From NCBI GenBank assembly GCA_030407085.1, contig CM059582.1:213923501-213987500 (forward strand): DNA of 64,000 nucleotides, written 5' to 3'. A program made the translations under genes and the position numbers. Below are positions 32,946 to 44,039 of the stretch, in pieces. Every line of letters starts with the position of its first letter. The first letter of the stretch is position 1. A model generated the notes under the pieces. That model saw only the letters and a program-made list of their open reading frames with translations, was not told where the DNA came from and did no database searches. This stretch comes from Trichopria drosophilae (lineage: Eukaryota > Arthropoda > Insecta > Hymenoptera > Diapriidae).

Positions 32946-33006
32946 TTGATATTTGTTAGATATTAGATATTGATATATCTAATATCTAATAGATATATAA
33001 TAATTT
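32946..33006. repeat. AGATATTAGATAT junction repeat
   Basis: Short overlapping ATATCTAATATCTAA units form a palindromic microsatellite at the LINE 5' / Transib junction. They blur the exact breakpoint. Confidence 0.6.
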
Positions 33007-34001
33007 TTCGGATAGCAATTGGACATTGCTTTTTGGATGCGTGAGTAGTACGGATATATGCAACATCCGCGTTCTCGACTATCTCGTACTAAATTTTTCC
33101 ACGACTGTTTAGTGTAATTATTTTCGAGATAAAAAGCAAGCGCTGAATCTTCGGAATGAGCATTTTCATTTTCTTCCGCAGTACTGCTGCCTTCGTCAGC
33201 TACGTCTTCCGACGTGACAGCTATTTTCGCGGCAATTTGAAACACTTCGCTGTCATACAGTTCGTTTTCTACAAGTTTTTTCGCTCGTGCGTATTTTGTT
33301 TTTCGACAAGCTTGCGTAATTGGAACATATGGTCGACCAGAATTTACGCTAATTTTCGATCGTTTTTTTGGGCGACCTGGGCCTCGGCGCGTAACGTTAT
33401 CATTCATTCTGAAATAAGGGCAACGAGGAAGAAGTACGGAATGAATCTTCGATTACCCTGGGGGTAAAACGCAATTTGCAGACAAAATGCGGAAAAATGC
33501 AGAGAACATTTTTGCGAGGGTATGTGGGGCATTCCACGTCAACCCAGTTTTGAAATCGACCATCATAGATTTTTCGTTTTCTTACAGATACATCTCGGTT
33601 AAATAAGAGTTGGCAAATTTTTTGAAATTTTTAAAACCACTAGCTAACGCGTGGGAATATTTCACAATTTTAGAATTTCAGAAAATTAAAAGTTTTCAAA
33701 TGTCCATATCTCGTTTGCTATACTTATCGCACAGTTAAAAATGAAAAGTAGAATTCTTCGCCTTGAAATGTAGTTTTATACAGATATAATGAAGATTTTG
33801 CAGCGATTTTTTTACATGTATTTTTTTACGAGTTATGTAATAAATTTATGATTTTTCCTAAAATGGATATTTTAATTTTCTTTACTAAATTCACAAAAAA
33901 ACTATTGAAAATTAATAATACTAATAATTAATAATAATCATAATAACGTATTCCTTATACTTATGTCAATGATTTTGTATGTGGCGTAACCGAAAGCGAA
34001 A

Positions 34002-34137
34002 CCCAGGTGGAAATTTCTCTAGTTTAACTAGTTTGGGCGTAAACTACACAGAAACTAGACAGTTACTATCTAGAAATTGGTTGGCAGGGAAAACTAGACA
34101 GAAACTAGCTTTCTACGAGATTCAATTTCCACCTGGG
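34002..34137. mobile_element. Small MITE with CCCAGGTGGAAATT ends
   Basis: CCCAGGTGGAAATT at the left is perfectly inverted at the right end (AATTTCCACCTGGG). The interior repeats ACTAGACAGAAACTAG-like strings. 136 bp, non-coding. Confidence 0.6.
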
Positions 34138-34193
34138 AAAATCCACGTAATAAGGAACCCTCAGTTGTAAAAAGAAACGCATATAATTCTTAA

Positions 34194-34412
34194 CCCTCCT
34201 ACGGTTTAAATAAATTGGTGGGTTGCATCATTGCTAACATAAATTTCTGGAAAGCCCAGATCATAACTTTCAATTTGTATTTTGAATCATGTTGTCGGTT
34301 GATTTGTTGATGAGACATGAAGTCTTTAATTTCACCGAGATATCTCGGGGTTAACCATTTTTACACAGTTCATTTAGCCCGAGATAACTGGGGTCTAACC
34401 GTAAGAGGGGGG
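34194..34412. mobile_element. piggyBac-type MITE, 219 bp, TTAA target
   Basis: TTAA lies at 34190-34193 and 34413-34416. The ends are CCCTCCTACGGT and the complement of ACCGTAAGAGGGGGG, imperfect but both starting CCC as in piggyBac. Inside are near-palindromic CCGAGATATCTCGG strings. Confidence 0.55.
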
Positions 34413-34681
34413 TTAAACCCTCGAATAACATAATTTCATCTAAAACAAAAACAAAAGTCTGTTTCAAATGTTCATAATTTTCAGTATTTTTTTTTTTTTT
34501 TGTGAGTTTAGTAAAAAAAAATTGAAAATGTCCATTGGGGAAAAATCATACATTAATTACTTAACTCGTAAAAAACTCGTGTAAACAAATCGCAGCAAAA
34601 TCTTCATTGTATCTGTACAAAACTAGATTTGCAAGACGAACAAATTCCACTTTTTATTTGTTACTGTACGATAAGTATTAA

Positions 34682-35052
34682 CCCTTTGCGGCATAGTATA
34701 CATGTCACCTTTTTGATAACACATTTCCATAATTATTAAACGTATGAATCGATTCCTAAACTATCAAGTAACTAAAAAAAGTTTTAAAAAACGCGTTTTT
34801 TTTACAATAAATGTAATTGTGACTATTTCGGGTCGCTATAATAACGAATCCGAGCCAGTTTTCCAAAATTCAAAATGGCGGATCCAATATGTCGGATCTA
34901 AAAAAAAAAAATTATTTTTGACCCGTCATATTGCATCTGCCATTTTCAATTTTCAAAATCTTAGGTCAGATTCATGATCAGCGACCCCAAAAACCTCCGA
35001 GTTGTAAGTTTCAGCTGATTTCCATATAAAGAAAGATGTATGCCGCAAAGGG
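34682..35052. mobile_element. piggyBac-type MITE, 371 bp, perfect ends and TTAA duplication
   Basis: CCCTTTGCGGCAT at the left and ATGCCGCAAAGGG at the right are exact inverted repeats. Each is bordered by TTAA (34678-34681, 35053-35056). It interrupts the right arm of the palindromic element. Inside is a CAAAATGGCGGATCCAATAT segment shared with the tandem repeat near 20765. No transposase. Confidence 0.85.
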
Positions 35053-35265
35053 TTAACTGAGTTAGGGACATTTGAAAATGTTCAGTTTTCTAAAAATAAA
35101 AAATTTTGAAAAACTATCACTCGTTTCCCGATGTCTCAACTCTTTCAACTCAAGCAAAATTTGACAACTCCAATCTCTCCGAGATATATCTGTAAAAAAA
35201 TCATAAATAAAATTGATGGTGGTCGATTTCAAAAGTAGGTGAGTTTGCATGGAATGCCCCATACA

Positions 35266-36797
35266 TTAAAAATAAATAAACATTCGTTGTACATTTCAAT
35301 ATCATGTAGATATATAATGTAAAATATACTTTACTTGCTTTGAAACATAATGTATTACTTTTCTTTTCCTTACAAAGTACTTTATTTATACTAAAAGCAA
35401 AAAGAGAAGAAATCAATGTTGGTACACCTATAAAGTTGACACAGAGAGAAATGGATGTTAAAAAAACTGCTAGTAAAAAAAGATGTTATGCGTTACCATC
35501 ATTATTGTTATTGGTTCCAATCTATTATCTATTTTTCACTACCTAAAATGTTACCCAAGGCTATATAAAGATGCTAAACACAAGATTGTAAAGATGACAA
35601 TCTCAAATCGTAAAAATGCAACATTCGCGCATGCGCAAACAAGTCGCATACATGTTAAAGTTTTCAAGGGTTTAAGGCAAATTATAAAAGTGATTTTTTA
35701 TCACCCTGTGCGGAAAATGCTATTTCGACCCTTGGGCCTTTTTTCTGACGCATTTTCCACGCAAGATGTCGAAAAATATCGTATGGAACACGTGACGAAA
35801 ATTATGCGAATGTAATTGCCACCCTCGCCTTCGGCTCGGAACTTACCTTTGTTTCTAAATTTTGCTATGCAATACTTTTAGTATGTTATTTTAGGTTTAA
35901 ATCCCTTTCACGTTGATGTATATAGTTCAAAGAAGTCCATATGGTATTCTTAAAGTAGTTAAGTAGTGAAAAATGTTAAGGAAAATCGTTCGACACAATC
36001 ATATTGTATATGAAATTGTAACACATGAAGGCGAACATAACCCTAAAACACACATTACCTGACTTGCCCGCCAGAAGTGTAATAAAAATGATTCATGCAA
36101 AACATAACCAAAAAGAGACCACCGAGGTCACTGCAGAAAAAAGTAGTATTGACTATTACAATACTACTATATTATGTATCAAGATCGTAATGAATATTTT
36201 ACGTAAATTTATTTCTTTGTAACATATGAAAAATATTTGTCCAATAAAAAATGTCATATTTTGGCGTTTACATCCTGCTTATTACTTATCTTATCTTCTC
36301 ACTTATCATTCCTGTGAATAGTTGACTATCACATGTTTACAACCGTAAAATGACAGCACAATACTCACTGTACGAAAGATGAACTAATCTAATGAAGTAA
36401 ATTTTGGTTAAAATATTTCTGAACTTACCGTCTTTCCTACTAAGACTGATTACATGCAGAATTAAAAATAATTTTTATCTACATTCACACACTCTTGATA
36501 CTCGATCTGCCAAAGTTGTCAAGTGCAGAAAGAGGTGAGCTTCAATTGAGCGCGCTTTTAACTGGCAACATTTACGAACTCCTTAAAGGGGTTATAAAGT
36601 GGTACGCCGATAAAGTAGGAATTTAAGCTAATAAATGTAGATTAATGTGGTACATACTATTTATGTGTACGTATTATTGTATGGTACGTAGTAAGTTAAG
36701 TGCATTATTCGCTCGATTTTGACTAGTTCAATACCGTACAGTCGTCAAATAATAGCTACTAGCCTGCGCGAAAATGACATTTTGATAATGACTTCAA
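35266..36797. other. No recognisable feature
   Basis: AT-rich. Open frames at 35340-35546, 35483-35815 and 36025-36222 show no motif, and I do not consider them genes. Confidence 0.45.
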
Positions 36798-37349
36798 TTA
36801 ACCCTTCAACGGGAAAATTGCAGTTTCCGATTACTCAACCATTAACTCGGCCAATTAATAAAAACAGTAGAAAATTCTACACAATATCCAACTGTTTTTG
36901 GGTATGCGCTTTCTATTGGTAACGCTTGAAACGCAAAAAAAAAATGTTTTACCCGTTATTTTTGGAACTAAGTGAAAAAAATGCAAATTTTTTCGTTGAT
37001 TTTTTTTTTATTCAAAACTTTCACCTTGAAATACGTTACCGAATCAGCTGAAATCTTTTTAGATCTTGCAATTTTTGTCCAAACTTCAAAATTACACCCA
37101 CAGAAAAAATTGTATTCATCCAATTGGATTCAAAATGGCGGTCGAAATGTCGGAAAATAGTAGTATGACGAATTATCGTCTATCTAACCCGTAGCCTGAA
37201 ATCCATAAAAATAGTGCATTTAACTTCCTGTATTTCAGTAATATTAAATAGAGTCCCGTCCCGAATATCGACAATTAAAGTTTTTCGTCTGTCCTTTTCT
37301 TACATATAGCCTTGTCCCTTTTCAACTTCGATCCTTATATTAGAAGATA

Positions 37350-37810
37350 TAATTGCTTATTATTACTCGGTCTCTATTGCTGATATGTCGGTGCCCCCCC
37401 TCGCACTCTCTAGTGACGTCACGGACGCACACATGCATCCCAGTCAGTGCAACGCTGGCAAGAGTGGGAGCTCACAGCGTGGTACGGCGCTGCATATCAG
37501 GAGTGCATTGGTGTGCGCGTAGGCACGAGGCGGGGAGTCTATCCACGTGTCACCGACGGTCGTCGCTACACAGGGGCTATCATACGACTTCCGCATTCTC
37601 CCTTATGGCTATAGCAGCACCCAATTGCATCTCCATCTGCAATGAGTACCCCTATCATATGTTCGTTACACTCGCGGTATTTTCATGCCGTCTTTTCCCC
37701 TTTGATTTGCCGATGTTCGAGGAGAAGATTTCGGCTATGTTCGCGATGATAGAGTGGGAAATTTTGGGGGTCAAGGTACGAGGTCTCAACGGAATTTTCA
37801 CTTAGATTTT
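37350..37810 (+). other. GC-rich island of unknown origin
   Basis: A GC-rich block inside an AT-rich element, containing the palindrome TGACGTCA (CRE-like, about 37413). An open frame with ATG at about 37605 reaches a possible GTACGA donor near 37775. It could be captured host sequence such as a promoter and first exon. I recognise no protein. Confidence 0.25.
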
Positions 37811-39011
37811 GGCGTTTACAAGGATAGCTATCCGAGTATTTTTGACTTGCGTTTCTTCTGTTCTTTTGCGTTGCGAATCTTTTCTTTTGCGAATCGCTTC
37901 TTTTTGCGAAAGAAGTGAAACCAATTTTGATTAGTAAAAGTTAATAATTGTGAGTGCACTCCGCTGTAGAACATTTCAGATCTGGAAAAATTTTTCATAG
38001 CGAACTACTGTAAGTAACTACTTAAGAACTCATTGCGAATACCCTCCCAATGTTTCCCATTTCTCGCTGTAGATTTGCCCCATTTTGATTATTCTTATTT
38101 GATCTTTTTCTTTTATTCTTTTCGGTCATAATATAAAGTAGCTTCACCTTCGCGACGAATTTCGAACCCATCCCTTTCATTAGTAATATAAGAACCCTTT
38201 TATTAGTGTCTGATTTGTATATACTTTCGTTTGCGAACATCATTTTTTATTGCGTCTCTAATTGTAATTTACTATCTCTTTTTAATATATATATTTCTGT
38301 TATTATAAACGTGTAACTCATTTATTTATTAACCCCTCCTAAAAACCTGGTTATAGTAGAAAATCGTCATTTCGCCGATTTTTTCAGGTTTATCGTTTTT
38401 ATAGTTCGGTAATGCATACTTAACATTTCAGATCGATGTAGTATCTTTTAACATAAACAACAATGGTACAACAAATGGCGGAACTAAAAATGGCGGCTAA
38501 AAATACGAACATATCGTGGAAATACACCATTTTTTTTATATTTCTTTCATATTTTTCAAGAGAAAGTAGTATATAAATAAGTAACTGATGCACTTTAGTT
38601 AAGCAATTATAGTTTAATTCAAAATGGCGGCGAAATATATGAAAATATCGCTTAACCCGTTGCCTACACCTGGGGTGCTGTACACCCCAGACCCGCTTTG
38701 CATGTAAATATTTTTGAAAGTACGCATGAAAATGTGACTTGTGTCGCCAACTATTGTTATTGGGCCTTCCCTTAATGAGTTTTGGCGGGAGCCGATATCA
38801 GGCAATGCGTCAGTCGTCGTGGAAAAGCCGAAACTTGCGAACGTGGGGTGGAGAACACCCCATGTGTAGTTAGTGTCGACAAAGGTGAAAAAAATTGAAA
38901 ATAAAAACATTTATTTTTCCGGGCCCAATTGTGACTTGAAACGTGAGTATTACTATGTGAGTGAATTAAATTTTTTTTAACAATATTCATTCAAAAATTA
39001 ACGCTAAACAG

Positions 39012-39325
39012 ATGGCATATAACTTGCGTATTCAGAAAATCGCCGACGAGATGGTTGGCGATGACGAAGAACGACACTTTCGACGGCGATACCTCGGATG
39101 AGGGTGAGGATCACCTTTCCCAAGATTCAGAGGTTTCTGATTATAGTGGCGATACCTCTGAATCGGATACCAATGAAGATGAGGAAATGGAGGTCGAGAC
39201 AGAAAACGCATCTGCGGGTAAGCGTCTGCTCAGTTCCCGGTCGCGGTCTCTAGGTCGTCCCAGAAAAACAGTGAGAGGAAAAAATGGCTTCGTGTGGAGC
39301 ACCAACATTCCACAACGTCAATCAG
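39012..39325 (+). pseudogene. piggyBac transposase exon 1
   Basis: From ATG 39061 the frame encodes the acidic N-terminus typical of piggyBac transposases (many Asp/Glu/Ser), then GRPRKTVRGKNGFVWSTN, and ends at a GTACGTGTGAG donor after 39325. Exon 2 at 58969 resumes in the right phase. An upstream ATG at 39012 opens a frame that also looks like a piggyBac N-terminus but is one base out of register, so a small indel near 39060 is likely. With exon 2 it would form a transposase that excises and inserts at TTAA. Confidence 0.7.
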
Positions 39326-39499
39326 GTACGTGTGAGTATGTATATATGCATGTATTTTCACAAGCCATTGTTGATTTCACGAACGTAATGTCAAAAGTAA
39401 ACACCTTTCTTTTCATTGAATTTGGAGACAATTTTGATAAATATGTAAATTCTGAATATTATATATATGGATATTACATACAGATACGAAAATAAATAT

Positions 39500-39681
39500 A
39501 AAATATAATAAATATCACAAATAAATGTCACAAATAAATATCAGAAATATACTACGTACAAATATATGAATAGAATATGTACAAATATGTGAATAAATAA
39601 ATGTAATATGTACAAATATATGAATAAATAAATGTAATATGTACAAATATATGAATAAATAAATATACTACGTACAAATAT
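39500..39681. repeat. 31-bp AT-rich minisatellite, left block
   Basis: Units of TATGTACAAATATATGAATA plus AATAAATGTAA repeat every 31 bp (39607, 39638, ...). The same array reappears at 40871-40919 and 58826-58925, because two transposons inserted into it. Confidence 0.85.
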
Positions 39682-40870
39682 GAGTAATTCCGCGATACTT
39701 TTAATATTTGGCATTAAAAAAAAAATTATTTTTTTTACTTTCACCCACATGTAAAGTTATTTTTCTCATTTCAGGTGATACGAAGAGCAAAAATTTGATG
39801 GTGCCAACATTTTTTTAAAAACGCACATTTTGTAGGAGCAACTTTAAAATTTTGAACAAAATAATTTTATTATCCATTTTCAAAACTTTGTTGAATCTGT
39901 AATTCTTAATCGATTTGATCAGTTCGGGGACTTTTGCCTCTCGAAGATAAAAAATAATTATTTGTACATGTAAATCTAAAAATATGAAACATGGAGATAT
40001 AGCGCCGTACAACAATTTGGTGGATCACTTTTCGACATTTTTGATATATTACTATAATAATAAAGGCAGAAAAACAATATAACAATATTCAAACTATTTA
40101 TTACTGCCAAAATAATCAAAATAATATAATGCAGTAATTACCGAAAATAAAATTATTTTTTGTTCAGTCTTTTTTTCAGACAGGTGCAAATAATATTGAC
40201 TTGAGACTAGTGATACACGCTTAGAAATATACCTAACAAAAAACAGCAATAGGTTTTGGGGATTTTCAAACTGTACAGAGAGTGTGCCAGTAAAAAATAA
40301 CTATTTTCGGTACCAGCGGCGCAAGTAATATCGTTTTTCAAAGCCTCGTATTTTTTTCGGGTAGAGTGGCACGGTAATGTAAAAAGAGTGGTTTGAACCG
40401 TTTTTATGTAAGGAATACACTCATGCTTTACTTTTTTTGAAATCTCGAAACGCACTTTTTCCAAACGATGAAATGTAAAAAAATGTTTTCTTTATGAAAA
40501 TTTAGTTTCTTTTATTTTTGTTTTTATATTTCATTTCAGGAGGCAGGCACCTTCTTAAAAATGACATGGGTTGAAAGTACAATATCAAATGATAGTACAG
40601 AAAAATTTGTGCGATCTTTCATAAACAAGCACATTTTATTTTTTGGTCGAAAGAAAAGAAATATAGGACAGTTTCCTGCACAAATCTTTAAATATGACGA
40701 ATTTCAATTTTTTTCACGCAAAACTAATTATTCTCCATCCACCAAAACTATTGTATGATATTTTCCGACATTTAATCCATATCAAAAAAATTTTTTGGTT
40801 TATCAATTGTATTAAATTCGTCTTGTAAATATACAGTTTCCTAAATATTAAAAGTATCGCGGAATTACTC
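39682..40870. mobile_element. Sola2-like non-autonomous element (GAG termini, ATAT duplication)
   Basis: The ends are GAGTAATTCCGCGATACTTT and its exact complement, with about 28 bp of perfect inverted repeat. ATAT flanks both sides (39678-39681, 40871-40874), and removing element plus one ATAT restores a normal minisatellite unit. A 4-bp duplication with GAG ends is the published signature of Sola2 elements. No recognisable transposase remains, and the short frames inside are of unknown meaning. Confidence 0.65.
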
Positions 40871-41110
40871 ATATATGAATAAATGAATAGAATATGTACA
40901 AATATATGAATAAATAAATGAGCCCCTCGCTCAAAGAACCACTTAAGTCGACTTAAGTGGGTTTTTCAAATACGGTTATCAATCAGTTTTACAACATGTG
41001 TAGAATAAGTATATTAAATATCCCAACTTTTTGTGCATTACTAGTAATTTTATGAAGCGTTCAAATTGCGCGGGGACTGTTGTGGGCTCATACGCATGAG
41101 TTTCGTCGCA

Positions 41111-41132
41111 GCGCCGCGCCGTGGCGCGGCGC
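41111..41132. promoter_or_regulatory. GC palindrome upstream of the Sola2-like transposase gene
   Basis: GCGCCGCGCC, a 2-base spacer, then GGCGCGGCGC. A second small CCAGC/GCTGG hairpin follows at once. It lies about 125 bp before the ATG at 41258, in otherwise AT-rich DNA, so it may be a promoter or protein-binding site. Confidence 0.4.
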
Positions 41133-41257
41133 CAGCCCCGGCGCTGGTTCCTGTTGTCTCGATGCGAGTCTATTACAGGTGCTTTGATCATTGCTTTGTG
41201 TATGTACACAATTATCTGCTTGGTACCTTTTGAAAGTGTTATTTAAGTATTCTGACA

Positions 41258-42010
41258 ATGGATACTACAACATCAACAACTACTACAAGCTGCAATGAAA
41301 GTTTTGTTGGTTTGAAGAGAAAGGTGCGTAGAAAGAAGTGGAAACAAAATAAGCGAAAACGCAAACGTTGTGGCGGAAAAGGTTATGTCAACACAAGAGG
41401 AAACAATGTGCCAAAAAAGAAATTTAAGTACGTAAAGAAGTGTTGCAATAAAAATTGTTGTGCAGAATTCGATCGCGAATATCAAAAAGAGTTGTTTAAG
41501 AAGTTTCGGTCATTAAACAATAAAGAGGAACAAGACTCTTTTTTAATGAGTTGTGTTCATCGAAGGGACATTAAAACGTTGAAAGCAGCTGCAACAACAA
41601 AAAATAGACATTTTTCTTGGAAATATTGCTTAAAAAGCAAAACTGATTCTAATCAAGCAGTTTGCAAACAGTTTTTAATGTGTCTATTCCAAATTTCTGA
41701 CAATAGAATGAAAACTGTTTTAAATTTTTGTGAAAAAGGTCAATTTCTTGTATTTACGATATTAATAATATTTTTCAATCCAATACAATTTTTCAGACAT
41801 AGTTAATCAATAAATTATTTATTTTGAATACGTGTGAATTAAAAATTTAGTGAACTTAGAAAACTAAAAATTTATATATTGTTGTAGGACTTCTATGTGC
41901 TGTAGAAAATCGTGGTAAACAACCTAACCCAAACAAAATATCTAATGAAGTATGGAATTTAGTAAGAGAACACTGGTCTACAATTCCACACAAGGAGTCC
42001 CATTATTGTG
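41258..42010 (+). pseudogene. Sola2-like transposase, 5' part (exon 1 and start of exon 2)
   Basis: Exon 1 (41258-41738) encodes a Thr/Ser-rich start, a strongly basic nuclear-targeting-like stretch (KRKVRRKKWKQNKRKRKR), a Cys cluster (KKCCNKNCC) and a conserved helical block (ELFKKFRSLNNKEEQDSFL). A short intron runs to the TTGTAG acceptor at 41887. Exon 2 begins with LLCAVENRGKQPNPNKI and continues to ESHYC, where the gypsy LTR starts at 42011. The frame resumes in phase after the far LTR at 56895. This order of blocks is that of the insect and Hydra proteins annotated with DUF7869. No stop is seen in either part. Confidence 0.72.
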
Positions 42011-43811
42011 TGTAACATGGGCTGGTAAACTTGTTTTCGACATCTGCAATGTTTCAGCTAGACACACATGCAACCATAAAACACACGTTCTATTTACACC
42101 AGCAGCCCATGTTGGACTTTCCCACATAGAAAAACGAGAAGTTTATGATACTAGTACCGATTAAGACGGACTAGACCAAGCGACAAAGAACCCTTGGCGT
42201 CATAGCTATCGTTTAAAACTTAAAATAAACTTCTCGAAGATCAAAGAAAGAAAACGAACGTCTATTGTCAATAAGATTAAACAGGAAACGTGGGACAGCT
42301 GATTATTAAGTATGACGTAATTCTCACGACAAAATTTCGAAAACAACATAGAAGGAATTATATGTGTTAACACAATAATTCCATATTTTTCTTAATTATA
42401 AGTAGCGATAACTTTCGTTATATGTGATTCTATATTATTCATTTTTCTATTCCTTGCAGTAACGAACATATTAAATAATACTTCATTTTACTGGTCTTAT
42501 TACAAACGCAGCTACGCCCTATTATTGCCATTATTGTTAATATAATATATGCGCCGCGTTAATTCGTATGAAACCATAATTAGGATTCTTAATTCAACTA
42601 ATTATAAAAATAATATTATCCTATTATACATATATATTACTACAATATTTTGTGAGCGTTGCGCTGTGTTAATTGGAATGGAATTATAATCAGAATTACT
42701 AACTCAACAAATTATATTAATAATATTATCCTATTTTACATATATATTACTATAATACTTGCGAGCGTTGCGCTGCGTTAATTCAAATAGAATTATAATT
42801 AGAATTATTAATAATATTACTTTCTTATTTTTACATATAATAATATTTGCGACCAGTGCGTCTACAATTATCATTTATTACAGATGTAGTTATTAATAAC
42901 AAATCGGAGATCGTTAGGTGGGAGGAATGACAGAGCTATCTTTCCTTTCATTTTCCTAGGGCATTAGGTCCGCCCATTTTCTTCCCATTTATCCAATCTA
43001 AGACACAGTTCTTCCACCTCCACCAATGTAAAACCTTAAAATGTAAAGAAGGGGAAAACTCGAACTCGCAACCGAGTCGACGAGTTTGAGCCCTGGAAAA
43101 GAAAAGCCAGTTCTTCTTTACTCGTCTCTTCTCTATTTTCAACTAAAAATTCTAAAATTCGGTAAGACAAATTTTATATTTCATTTTTCAAAGAGAACTG
43201 CCTTTCTTCTTTTCCTCTTCCAAACCTTATTTTACTTTCCAACGATCTCTGACCGTGGATGCCGGACAATATCCGAGGTACCACTAGGAGACCGTTTTCC
43301 TCTTTAAATCCTTTACAACTTTTCTTTCCAACGATCTCTGACCGTGGATGCCGGACAATATCCGAGGTACCACTAGGAGATCGTTTTCCTCTTTAAATCC
43401 TTTACCACTTTTCTTTCCAACGATCTCTGACCGTGGATGCCGGACAATATCCGAGGTACCACTAGGAGATCGTTTTCCTCTTTAAATCCTTACAACTCTT
43501 CTTTCCAACGATCTCTGACCGTGGATGCCGGATAATGTCCGAGGTACCACTAAGAGGTCGTCTCCAATATTAATGCCTTCCAACTTTTCTCCATTTCTTA
43601 AGTCGTCCTCCCAACGAACTCATAATCAACTGAAATTATAATTGTTATCATAAAAATAAATATATTGTTGTTTGAATAGAAATAATTTTCCAATTGTTTT
43701 ATTCCACAATTTTTTCCCTATCCCGGTCGTCACAAGGTAAGAGGGACGGATTCAATTTTTAATCATTCGTTGTTTTCCTCACAACGTAGTCCTTTTTCGC
43801 TGGACGTGACA
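42011..43811 (+). repeat. 5' LTR of the gypsy element
   Basis: Begins TGTAACATGG and ends GGACGTGACA. It contains about three diverged AT-rich units of roughly 110 bp (GCGAGCGTTGCGCTG near 42655 and 42763) and four copies of an 89-bp unit (AACGATCTCTGACCG at 43241, 43330, 43419, 43507). Promoter and polyadenylation signals should lie here, but I cannot place them. Confidence 0.9.
43241..43560 (+). repeat. 89-bp tandem repeat in the LTR (four units)
   Basis: Units contain CCGTGGATGCCGGACAATAT and GAGGTACCACTAGGAG. The 3' LTR has only three units (from 56414). Confidence 0.9.
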
Positions 43812-43825
43812 AAGGACTTAATTTT

Positions 43826-43842
43826 TGGCGCAGTCGGTAGGA
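43826..43842 (+). promoter_or_regulatory. Primer-binding site of the gypsy element
   Basis: TGGCGCAGTCGGTAGGA lies 14 bases after the 5' LTR. The TGGCGC start fits pairing with a tRNA CCA end. The GCGCAGTCGGTAG part also resembles a tRNA D-arm, so the priming tRNA is not certain. Confidence 0.65.
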
Positions 43843-44039
43843 CCGGGTTTGAAAAATTGTGGATGAATCGAATAATATGTTCTAATCTTATAATTTCTTA
43901 CAGGAATATAATGTAGTTGCAACCTGCTAATTAATATTATATGTATAATAAAGTTTTTTCCCTTTCAGACAAATTACAGTGAAAAAAAAGGGTGTTTTAG
44001 CTATTCGACATAGCCAGTGTTCAAGTGCTAATATACTAT

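Larger units (their letters stand above)
29380..32985 (-). mobile_element. Jockey/CR1-type LINE, 5'-truncated, inserted in the Transib gene
   Basis: The 3' end on the minus strand is a run of AATAAT/AAATAAAT units (plus strand 29379-29412) directly before Transib coding sequence resumes. The 5' end lies near 32985, next to an AGATATTAGATAT-rich junction. The element holds only the C-terminal part of ORF1 and a complete ORF2. The host codons on each side read on into each other once the LINE is skipped, with ATATC shared near both junctions as a possible short duplication. Confidence 0.8.
26506..33407 (-). pseudogene. Transib (RAG1-like) transposase gene, split by a LINE and frameshifted
   Basis: Gene model on the minus strand. 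The N-terminal part is 33407 to about 32986: an AT-hook-like GPGRPKKR, then ALAFYLENNYTKQSW and IYPYYSRIQKA..CYP, typical of Transib N-termini. The LINE interrupts it. The gene resumes at 29379-28681 with VEVKISLQNVL, GFDNSSGH (first catalytic Asp), NPTPQSVRFCRPLRI, a CPMC zinc motif and LSILHAEIKAAEF, and ends at a GTAAAC donor. An exon at 27176-26654 holds the AEDANESWHKLYR motif, which aligns with the Glu region of RAG1. A last exon at 26575-26506 is Asp/Ser-rich and ends in TAA. Frameshifts occur near 29180, 27140 and 26890, and the segment between the CPMC exon and FENAEEF is shortened. The residue aligned with RAG1's second Asp appears to be Glu. Family call is good; function is lost. 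Confidence 0.75.
33518..35265. mobile_element. Palindromic element with arms of about 440 bp
   Basis: The left arm, 33518 to about 33960, starts at GGGGCATTCCACG and contains TTTTGAAATCGACCA, CAGATACATCTCGG and ATAATGAAGATTTTGC. It recurs inverted from 35265 back to 34440, except that 34682-35052 is inserted in the right arm at a TTAA. The centre holds a small MITE and another TTAA element. No transposase is visible, so the type is unknown. Confidence 0.7.

Noticed and set aside
35340..36222. Small ORFs in the AT-rich spacer
   Set aside because: No motif, no splice context and biased composition; treated as chance frames.
41952..42164. ORF crossing the left LTR boundary
   Set aside because: It mixes codons of the Sola2-like gene with LTR sequence in another frame; an artefact of the insertion junction.
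43241..43560. Regular 89-bp repeats considered as a CRISPR-like array
   Set aside because: Units are contiguous with no unique spacers, they lie in an LTR, and the genome is eukaryotic.
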